Source of the DNA: Clitoria ternatea
Taxonomy: Eukaryota; Streptophyta; Magnoliopsida; Fabales; Fabaceae
DNA length: 64,000 bases
Direction: 5' to 3'
NCBI GenBank assembly: GCA_037962975.1
Contig: CM075674.1
Coordinates: 84,460,501 to 84,524,500, forward strand
The position numbers and the translations under genes were made by a program. A model generated the notes under the pieces. The model was not told the DNA's origin. It worked only from the letters and a program-made list of their open reading frames with translations, and did not search any database. Of this stretch, positions 55,869 to 64,000 are shown in pieces. Each line of letters begins with the position of its first letter. Position 1 is the stretch's first letter.

Positions 55869-57206
55869 TTGGTGCAGGGTAAGTGCCTTATTCATGGCTA
55901 CCTCGTAAATGTAATTTATGATTCGGGTGCGACCCATTCTTTTATCTCTGAGAGTTGTGTACGACGGCTTGGTTTGCCGATTGTGTTAATGGAGAATGCT
56001 CTTAATGTCTCCACTCCTACTGGCTCCACTTTTCGAGCAACCATTATGTGTGGGGAATTGCCAATGCAAGTTGAAGATCGCACCTTTCTGGTGAATCTGA
56101 TTTGTATGCCATTGAAGAACCTAGATATTATTTTAGGTCTCGATTGGTTGGCTGCTAACCATGTTATGGTGGACTGTTATCGGAAGACCATTGTTTTCTC
56201 CCAGGAACTCGACACAAAGAATGTGGTGAATGACGTCTCTGCAACTTATGTTATTCTATTTACTTTGGAAGGACGATATAATCTTATGCTGAGTGATATT
56301 CCCGTAGTGTGCGATTTCCCTGATGTATTTCTGGAAGAAATTCCGGAGTTGCCTCCCAGTCGGGAGATTGATTTTACCATCAATTTGATTCCCAGGGCCG
56401 AACCTGTGTCCCGTGCGCCTTATAGAATGTCTTCGGTAGAATTGACCGAAGTGATGAAACAAGTGAACGAGATGTTAGAGAAGGGGTTTATCCGATCGAG
56501 TGCTTCACCGTGGGGCGCTCCGGTACTATTGGTGAAAAAGAAGGACGGTAGTATGCGGATGTATATCGACTACCGACAATTGAATAAGTTAACGATTAAG
56601 AATAAATATCCTTTTCCATGAATCGATGATTTGTTGGATCAGTTACGAGGCGCTGTAGTATTTTCCAAGATTGACTTGAGGTCGGGACATCACCAAATAA
56701 GAGTGAAGTCGGAAGATATTCCAAAGACGGCGTTCCGGACTTGGTATGGACACTTTGAGTATGTTGTAATTCCCTTTGGAGTGACAAATGCTCCTGCCAT
56801 CTTTATGGACTACATGAACCGGATCTTTCAGCCATATTTGGATCAATTTATGGTAGTATTCATCGATGATATATTGGTGTATTCGAAGTCGGTTGAGGAA
56901 CATGCACAACATCTTCAAATTGTTTTGCAAATATTACGTGAGAGAAGGTTGTATGCTAAGTTATCTAAATGTGATTTTTAGGAAGGAAGTGTACAATTCT
57001 TGGGGCATGTGATTTCCCGAGAGGGCGTATCTGTTGATCCATCCAAGATTGAAGCAGTTATGGCTTGGGAAAGGCCTAGGTCGGTGACTGAAATTAGGAG
57101 TTTTCTCGGATTGACTGGGTATTATCGTCACTTTATTGAAGGATTTTCTCGTATTGCGCTTCCTTTGACTCGGTTGACGAGAAAGGAGAGTCCATTTGTA
57201 TGGTAG
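55869..57206 (+). pseudogene. Element C protease and reverse transcriptase, broken
   Basis: Protease has VIYDSGATHSFIS with active Asp18 of the open frame, then IILGLDWLAANHVMVDC. RT shows YRMSSVELTEVMKQ, WGAPVLLVKKKDGSMRMYID, IDLRSGHHQI, and the catalytic VVFIDDILVYS. TGA at 56619-56621 and TAG at 56979-56981 break the frame. RT thumb sequence continues to FLGLTGYYRHFIEGFS and stops at SPFVW (57206). The sequence of the motifs is that of Tekay/Del chromoviruses. Confidence 0.88.
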
Positions 57207-57798
57207 AAGGTGTCGTACACCTTTGTGTTGGAATGAAAATGGCGATGTCATTCATTTGGGACCCGAGTTAATCCAGGAAATGAATGAACAAGTTGCTTTG
57301 ATTCGAGAGAAAATGAAGATTGCCCAAGACCGACAGAAAAGTTACTAGGACAATCGGCATAGACCACTTGAGTTTCAGGCGGGAGATTGGGTATTTCTGA
57401 AGGTTTCACCGACCAAAGGTGTAGGTCGGATATTGAAGAGTCATAAGCTTAACCCGAGATACATCGGGCCATATCAGATTTTGGAGAGGATCGGTGATGT
57501 TGCTTACCGATTGGATCTTCCCCAATCGTTAACTAATATCCACAATGTATTTCATGTGTCACAACTCCGAGCGTACATTCCGTGTGATTCCATGATTGTG
57601 CCGGAAGACTCTATCGAATTAAAGGAGGACCTGACGGTGGAAGTTACACCTATCGGTATTGAAGAATACCAGACTAAACGGTTAAGAAACAAGGAAATAC
57701 CACTGGTAAAGGTGAAGTGGCAAAATTTAAATGGGATAACCTACACGTGGGAGTTGGAATCGGACATAAGGCGGGTGTACCCCGATCTTTTTCAATAA
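57207..57798 (+). pseudogene. Element C integrase C-terminus with chromodomain-like end; deletion junction
   Basis: Right after RT residues SPFVW the sequence jumps to GRRCRTPLCW, which in this family lies near the end of the integrase core. RNase H, the tether, the zinc site and nearly all of the DDE core are missing, probably about 1.9 kb judged by family size. Downstream LEFQAGDWVFLKVSPTKG, ILERIGDVAYRLDLP and NIHNVFHVSQLRAYIP are the GPY/F region. YTWELESDIRRVYPDLF is a chromodomain-like end. A TAG at 57346-57348 also interrupts it. At the junction the two sides can share TATGG (57199-57203). Confidence 0.82.
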
Positions 57799-57830
57799 GG
57801 TGCGTTGATTTCGGGGACGAAATCCCTTTT

Positions 57831-57842
57831 TAGGGGGGTGGA
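57831..57842 (+). promoter_or_regulatory. Polypurine tract of element C
   Basis: TAGGGGGGTGGA precedes the 3' LTR start TGTAACATCC. The upstream GGGGACGAAATCCC is also typical of this lineage. Confidence 0.7.
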
Positions 57843-60472
57843 TGTAACATCCCTAATATTTTATTAAAATTATGAGTAGCGGAAAATATTAATAATTGTT
57901 TTAGGGATTTATTTGATATTTTTATGAATTATTAGGCAATTATAAATAATTAACTAGTGAGGAAATAAATAAATTTATTTGGTTGATTAATTACAAAAAG
58001 GGTTAAATGAGGTGTAATTAGAAGGAGGTAAAGGTTTAATTAAAACTTTCAAAGAAAATATGAAAGAAATGGGGAAAAGACAGTTTTACCCCTGCATCTT
58101 AAATAATAAGGCTTCCTTTCTTCTTCCTCATTATCCACGTGAGCCTTCTTCTTCTTCTCCTTTTCTTCCTCTTCTCCTCCCTCACTGCCGAGAGTTGCAT
58201 GATCCAAGGGAAGACTCTGTTCGCGTTAAAACTTCAAAATAACCCCATTTCCGAGATCGTGACTTCGAGGTGAGTACAATGGACCCATTAGAGTTGAGTT
58301 ATGTCTTCCCTCTTCACTTTCTCTCTCTAGCCGATGGCCATGCATGGTGGATGGGACTTCTGTTTCCTACTCCTTCAGTGCATGGGAGTCTAAAAATGGT
58401 CTTTAGAGCAATGAGGGTGGTATAACGTTGATGGGTTTTGCGTTCGACCTCCGTAGGTAGCCAAACGAACGTCGGAGGACCGAGTGACGAAGCGGGTGTT
58501 GAATTCAGAGGTGGAACCTTGAGCCCAGCACTTAGAGGACGCAGTCGGCATCAAGAACAAATCATTGAAGCTTGGAATCGAGGTAAGGGGGTGTTCGGGT
58601 TGTAATTAATTAGAATAGGTGCATATTTTGGGTTCGGGTCGCCGAACTAAGTATTAAAACAGTAAGAAAGATTGTGGATAATAATTGCGTGTGAATTGTG
58701 TATGGTTTATGATGAGTGTGAGATTAAAGTGTTTTGTATGGTGATGATTCGATGTGTATAGTGGCGTTGTGATGACGGGCTTCACAAGTAGGTCGCCCAG
58801 TGGCAATGTGATGTCGAGCATGACAAGTAGGTCGCCTATTTGATGAGTATGTGTTGTTGTTGATGGCCACTTGTTATATAATATGATGAATGTGAATGAT
58901 ATATGTATGATTATGTGGTGTGGGACGGCCGACGGTATGTATAGCCCCCCGTTTCCCGCTCCCGTGGTTTTTGTGCCCAGTGGAGCTATCCAGTGGTCAA
59001 GTAGGACCCAATGGTTGAGGTGGAGAGTCAAGCAGGACTCGGTGAACCAAGCAGGGTTCACGGGGTATCAAGTAGGACCCCCAGCTGAAGGCCGATCCTT
59101 TAGTATCCGGATACTTGCCGAGTGTGATTTGCTATATTCGCTGAGTGTGATTTGCTATATTTGCCGAGTGTGATTTGCAATTTGTGGATAAAGCAGTTGG
59201 ACGGAGTTTATATACACGTATTTTGTTATTTAATTTCCGTTCTAGATTAATTATGATGCCAAACACTCACCCTTGTTGTGGTTTTCTTTCAATTTAGTAA
59301 TCAGTGACAGGGAAGAGGTCGGAGCCCTGGAGGTGCGCCAAGCGGAGGATTGATGCCAAGGAACCGAGTGATTATGAAATGAATTATGTGTGTAATGCAT
59401 AATGACTTTTCCGTGTATGTGGTGATATATTATGTTGCTTGTGTGTTGAACTAATTTAGAATTGGTATGTTGATTAATCGGATATGAATTCATGGTGCTG
59501 AAGTAGTATGGTATTGATGTTAATGTGGTCGGTGTTGATTTTTATGAGTAGATATATATATATTGGCACGGAGCCAATAGTGGTGTATATGATAAATTGC
59601 TATGGGCAGGTTTTGTGAATAAGTGTGGGTCATGAATGATAAAAACGGGATGAATTGTGTCTGTTGTAGTATAGTTGATTATCGGACGAATCTCGCCCGA
59701 GCGGATTCAGTCTTGTCCGAGCGAGGGCCGGGGAAATTGATTCTGTGCCTATTTCGCTCAAGCGAGTATCCCTCGCTCCCTTCCGAGTGAAGGTTAGGAC
59801 GTTTCCGAGTGAGTCATGACCGAGAGAACCTCTTCCGAGTGAAGGAAGGTTAGGAATGTTCCGAGTGAGGCATGATCGAGAGAACCTCTTCCGAGTGAAG
59901 GAAGGTTAGGAATATTCCGAGTGAGGTATGCCCGAGAGAACCTCTTCCGAGTGAAGGAAAGTTAGAATGTTTCCGAATGAGGTATGACCGAGAGAACCTC
60001 TTCCGAGTGAAGGAAAGTTAGAAGGTTTCCGAGTGAGGTATACCTGAGAGAACCTTTTCTGAGTGAAGGAAGGTTAAGAGGTTCCGAGTGAGATATGACC
60101 GAGTGGACCCATTTCCGAGTAAAAACCGAATTGTTAATTTTCCTTGTAAGTCTCGTAGTTCGCTCAGGTTTAAAATGTAGAATTCGCCAAAGCGAGTCGG
60201 AACTCGCCTAAGCGACCTTCACGGGTTTCGCCTAAGCGAATCAGGGTCTCACTCAGGCGAATGACCCTGTCTTTATTTTCTTCTTCCGTTGATTCTAAAT
60301 AATTCTATTTTATTATTTAATTTATTTGCTATCGTTTATTATTCTGAGTGTGCTTAAGGAAAATAAATGTTTTACATTAGGATCTAATTAACTATTAGTA
60401 AACGCGAAAAATTTATTGTGAAAAATAATTAAACGGATGTAAATAAATGTGAAATTGACATAGGACGTCACA
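57843..60472 (+). repeat. Element C 3' LTR
   Basis: A 2,630-bp LTR, intact and without the D insertion, so it shows the original sequence of the empty site (GATTCAGTCTTGTCCGAG). It has three 23-bp units at 59107-59180 and lacks about 215 bp of the 5' copy. Confidence 0.9.
59107..59180. repeat. 23-bp repeat, three units, in element C 3' LTR
   Basis: Units of GCCGAGTGTGATTTGCTATA type with the same period as the nine units at 39130-39335. Confidence 0.85.
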
Positions 60473-60477
60473 AAAAA

Positions 60478-62943
60478 CGTCATTAAGGTGCCCAAACGGG
60501 CCAAAAACAATAAGGAAAACGGAGCAGTTGGAAAACAACACAACAGTGGCCATAACAGGGCTCTGAATCGATTCAAGCTCGTGTGAATCGATTCAAGCAT
60601 CCTAAAATCTCAAAATTTGACAAACAGAAGGCCTTGAATCGATTCAAACTCGTATGAATCGATTTAAACTCGTATGAATCGATTCAAACCCCCCTGGAGC
60701 CCAAAACAGTGAAAACAACACCTCTTGAATCGATTCAAAGAGTCTTGAATCGATTCAAGACAGCCCTGCTGCTGTTTTTATGCAGAAATGCATGATTTTT
60801 CAACTTCTAACCGTCCTAACTTTCTCATATAAACTCCAAATGCTACGAAATTTTAACCTCAATAAATACACATCATTTGTGACGCGTGGCCACCGGCCGC
60901 ACTCAAAAATTCTCAAAGATGAGGGACTTATGGGCATAAATGCGTTTTACTCGTTTTGAGACACTTTTGTGCAACTCAAGGGGCTATTCTTATTGGAATT
61001 GGCCCGTTCCAATTTCTACAAGTTATAAACTACCAATATGGGCTATTAGAACTACCGCATGCCATCAAAACCACATAAAACTCTATTTGGCTCTATGAGT
61101 TCCTCAATTATGCATAAACCTCAAACTTATCACTAATACCATCACAATGGCTATCACATTCAATGCCAAACATCCACATAAATTCTCAATTCATAAAACA
61201 TATACTTCATCCCCACAAGGATGGTTCATTAACATGTACATATTTCAACCCCTCATGGGTTATTCATCAACATATATACACACATATTATCATCAATAGC
61301 CAACAATTTGTCATTCACATCATTTCACTATAAACATGGCAAGGCAAGCATGAGTATCATGACATACAATAATCATCAATTATATAACTCATGCAATTTG
61401 AATGTAAACTTCTCTCCTACCTCGAGGGAAGAGCCAAAATCCGAATGCTCCGATCATTTCGCACCATCATCCGGAACACAATCCTACCAACAAACACATT
61501 TTTGTATATGAAATTAATAATCCATCATAAGGCATCATTTTCATAAATCTCATAATCAAATCTTAGACTTGTCTAAACTCCAATCCATGCACTTATGTTA
61601 GGCTTCGGGAATTCCTTTCCCAAAACCAAGATTCTCTAAATCTTAAAGGCTAACCAAACCCAATAACAACATCATCTCATCCATTACATAATGCAATCCC
61701 ATATTACATCAATCCTTTAAATATCATCATTGTCACTTAGAGCTCAACATAAGTTATTCTTACCTCTTTTAAACCATCCTAAATTAACAAACTCTAATGA
61801 CACAAATCATGGCCTATCAATTCACCAACCAATACGTATATTTTATTGATTCCACTATTTATGGTCATCTCCCATTCCCACTATTATTTCATCATTATTC
61901 AAGCTTTCCCCAACAATATCATGACTTTTAACACACTTTAACAACTTAAGAGTCATCACTCCATTTTGTTGATTTCACAATTCCTTAACATCAAAAATCA
62001 ATATTATCCCATCAAAACTCATTCTCATGTATATATAATCATTCCACTATCAATAACTCACAATGTTCTCATCGATTTCCCAAAGCCCCAAAATCCTAAT
62101 TTCTAGGGTTTTCATCAAAATCCACCATCATCAACTCCACCATTTATATGCATCATTTCAAATATCCATAGGCTAACAACACTATATTCTAATCATTATC
62201 AACAACAACAATGAACCCCAAGCATTATCCAACCTAGGGTTTTAGTTCTACATACCTCCATTCATCAAAACAACATCTAACCTCCCATTACAATACCTCC
62301 ATAACTCAAAAACCACAACCAAAAGCCACGGGTGTTCAAAAATCATACCTCTTTCAAGGGCACCAATGTAAACACGAAAATGAAAGAAGGAGAAGAGAAG
62401 GTGAGCTTCAAACAACCAAGTTTCCTTCTTGCCCAATGGAGAAAATGAAATAGAGGGGGAGGAAGAGCACACCATCCTTTGGGTTTTGAGAAGAAGAAGA
62501 TAATGAAGAGGAGAGAAATATGAATGGAGAAAAAAAGTGTCTTTGGCAAGGGAGAAGAGAGGGCAACGTGAAAATGAGGAGGAGAAAGAAGAGTTTTATG
62601 TTTTATTTTTAACCCTCATTAGTAATTTCTCTGTTTTATAATAAACAGGATCTCAGTTCGGGTTCAATACATTATCCAAAAATTATTCCGAAGATATATT
62701 CGGATTCCCAATAATATTCTTAATAGCCCTGACCAACGGCATCTCAATCGGAGATACTTGGTTCGATACCCATATTTTAACCGGGTATACTTTTAACTCC
62801 TTAAATCTCAATAAATTGTAAATATCCATAATAAATCCCAATTTAATTATTCCAATATTTTTGGGACACTCATTAACCCATGCATAATTATTTAATATTT
62901 ATTCCTCATATTTAATCATTTTTATAAAATTCAAGATGTTACA
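60478..62943 (-). other. Element B, last segment (LTR 5' part on the minus strand)
   Basis: Resumes B after the AAAAA site of C and ends TTACA at 62943. On the minus strand it begins TGTAACATC; a pyrimidine-rich, CTCCTC-type leader follows at about 62380-62600 and AACCCTAG at about 62235, like the R/U5 region of Tekay LTRs. Several short open frames are low-complexity and not called. Confidence 0.55.
60563..60760. repeat. Cluster of palindromic TGAATCGATTCA motifs in element B
   Basis: Six perfect TGAATCGATTCA palindromes and one variant (TGAATCGATTTA) lie within about 200 bp at irregular spacing, often joined by CTCGTATGAATCG. No ORF. Confidence 0.9.
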
Positions 62944-62948
62944 ATATA

Positions 62949-64000
62949 TCTTTAGAAGCTAATCATACCCTAATCTCCTTGGTGCCTAAGGTTCCTAATC
63001 CTGAGAAAGTTTCTCAATTTCGTCCCATAAGTTGCTGTAATTTTATCCCAAAGATTGTGTCCAAGATTATTCAACTTAGAATTAAACCCTTTCTTCCCAA
63101 TTTGATTTCCCCCTATCAATCAGCCTTTATTAAAAGGAGACAGATCTAGGACAATATTGTTATTGGTCAAGAGATATTCCATTCTCTTATGGGAAGTAGT
63201 TCTTTTTCAAAGAATCATATGGCTATCAAGCTTGATATAAGTAAGGCATATGACAGGCTTAGTTGGGATTTCTTACATCAAGTCTTGAATGCATATGGTT
63301 TTAACACCTAATGGGTCTCTCTAGTCATGTCTATTCTATTACCTATAGTATTAATTTAAATGGGTCCGGAAGTTCTCCTTTCAAGCCCTAGAGAGGTCTT
63401 CAACAAGGAGGCCCTCTATCCCCTTATCTTTTTATATTGGCAGCCGATGCTTTATCCTCCCTTCTCTCCAGAGCAAGGGAGGAAGGGTCTATATCTGGTA
63501 TGCGTCTCTCCCTTTATTGTCCTTTACTAACTCATTTGTTATATGCAGATGACTCTATCATTTTGGTAAGGGCCTCTGAAGCTGAAGCTTATTCTATTTT
63601 AAAGATCCTAAGTATTTATTCTAATGCTTCAAGGTAAATGATCAATATGGCAAAATCTAGAATTGTTTTTGGCAGTAAGGTTCCTATCTCAGTTAGAACT
63701 CACATATCTGCTATTTTAAAAATGGAACAACGGATTGATTATGGTTCATATTTGGGTCTACCTAGTGAGTGGGAGGCTTCCAAAGTTATTATGCTAAATT
63801 GGGTCAAGCAAAAGATCCTAGCTAAGGTGGAAGGGTGGAAGGCTAATTTCCTAAACCAGGCTGGAAAGGAAACTTTAATTAAATTTGTCCTATAAGCTAT
63901 TTCATCCTATTCAATGTCTTTGGTTAGGTTTCCTAAAAAACTTCAAAGAATCAATTTAATCATTGCTAAATTTTGGTGGCCAAAGGATAGGGGTAAGAAA
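62949..64000 (+). pseudogene. LINE ORF2 reverse transcriptase (continues past the window)
   Basis: Directly after the ATATA duplication the LINE RT resumes: EANHTLISLVPKVPNPEKV, FRPISCCNFIPKIVSKII, SPYQSAFIKRRQI and KLDISKAYDRLSWDFL, then after frameshifts PLSPYLF-like sequence and the catalytic box LLYADDSIIL (63437-63637 frame). The frame at 63638-63895 has KSRIVFGSKV, YLGLPSEWEASKV and FLNQAGKETLIKFVL, the post-RT region of plant LINEs. Stops at about 63146 and 63309, and frame changes, show decay. It joins conceptually to 14779. Confidence 0.85.

Larger units (their letters stand above)
37782..60472 (+). mobile_element. Element C: Tekay/Del-like Ty3/gypsy chromovirus with internal deletion
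   Basis: LTRs start TGTAACATCCCTA and end GACGTCACA, with the duplication AAAAA at 37777-37781 and 60473-60477. The 5' LTR is 37782-39867 plus 53789-54546, as Athila element D sits inside it. The 3' LTR is 57843-60472. A primer site for initiator Met tRNA follows the 5' LTR. Between the LTRs are gag with a zinc knuckle, protease, RT and a chromodomain-like end, but most of RNase H and integrase is missing at one junction. Several stops are present. Without D, the element is about 8.8 kb. Confidence 0.88.
14780..62943 (-). mobile_element. Element B: about 5-kb LTR-type insertion in the LINE, expanded to 48 kb by nested elements
   Basis: The outer boundaries are TGTCACACCCCGGG at 14780 and GATGTTACA ending at 62943, with the perfect duplication ATATA at 14775-14779 and 62944-62948. 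On the minus strand the ends read TGTAACATC...GGTGTGACA, like the LTR start of Tekay/Del elements; element C has the same TGTAACATC start. With nested elements A (14887-35365) and C (37782-60472) set aside, about 5.0 kb of B remains (14780-14886, 35371-37781, 60478-62943). It has no coding capacity, so a long solo LTR or a non-autonomous element in minus orientation is the best reading. Confidence 0.65.
9250..64000 (+). mobile_element. Old L1-clade LINE, the substrate of all later insertions (runs off the right edge)
   Basis: Pieces occur in normal LINE order on the plus strand: ORF1 with a DUF4283-like region and degenerate zinc knuckle (9250-10538 and 11625-11765), endonuclease (about 11905-12600), endonuclease-RT linker (14059-14779) and reverse transcriptase (62949-64000). 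Each break coincides with an inserted element whose target duplication can be read: TTTCA, GAAGT/GAAGC and ATATA. Ignoring these insertions, about 6 kb of LINE is present. Many stops and frameshifts show it is long dead. Its 3' end and RNase H domain would lie beyond the window. Confidence 0.85.

Overview
The window is nuclear DNA of a flowering plant, and most of it is transposable elements inserted inside one another. A dicot is suggested by one intronless, GC-rich host gene in AT-rich surroundings. Ogre/Tat, Athila and Tekay-like Ty3/gypsy elements, a Cassandra-type TRIM with 5S rRNA-derived LTRs, a PIF/Harbinger pair and L1-clade LINEs point the same way. A legume is my best guess, because giant Ogre elements and motifs such as CGCTCAGGCGA are familiar from legumes. 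That is inference. No tRNA gene, functional rRNA gene, CRISPR array or bacterial gene was seen.

Layout: 305-1291 (+) is an intact monoacylglycerol-lipase/caffeoylshikimate-esterase-like alpha/beta hydrolase, the only clear host gene. From 1292 to 9249 lies AT-rich DNA with two related PIF/Harbinger elements. One is a 675-bp deletion derivative (4057-4731). The other is a 2.86-kb copy (5410-8264) that keeps a transposase tail and carries a fragment, intron included, of a SAC3/GANP-family gene. From about 9250 to the right edge one old LINE is the substrate for everything else. Its ORF1, endonuclease and linker lie at 9250-14779 and its reverse transcriptase resumes at 62949, about 48 kb away.

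Nesting, supported by target-site duplications (TSDs): the LINE contains a Cassandra composite (10539-11619, TSD TTTCA), a solo LTR (12601-14058, GAAGT/GAAGC) and an LTR-bounded, non-coding element B (14780-62943, ATATA). B contains a 20.5-kb Ogre-type element A on the minus strand (14887-35365, CACAC/CTCAC) and a Tekay/Del-like element C on the plus strand (37782-60472, AAAAA). A contains a solo LTR F in gag (26995-28279, ATAAC). The 5' LTR of C contains an Athila-like element D (39868-53783, GTCTT), and the reverse transcriptase of D is split by solo LTR E (45260-45987, GAAGT). The deepest path is five layers: LINE > B > C > D > E.

The most unusual content is in D. Between integrase and the 3' LTR, where Athila elements may carry an env-like gene, it has two uninterrupted ORFs on the element strand. 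The first (48475-49005) encodes a 176-aa basic, cysteine-rich protein with a CxxC-C-C cluster that I do not firmly recognise; its layout resembles small nucleic-acid-binding proteins of some plant viruses. The second (49329-49922) encodes a 197-aa intronless LOG-family protein (cytokinin riboside 5'-monophosphate phosphoribohydrolase) with the PGGxGTxEE motif intact and a TATATAA box 46 bp upstream of its ATG. Gag-pol of the same element has a frameshift, four premature stops and the E insertion. A retrotransposon carrying a cytokinin-activating enzyme beside a zinc-finger-like accessory protein is the best candidate here for an undescribed system.
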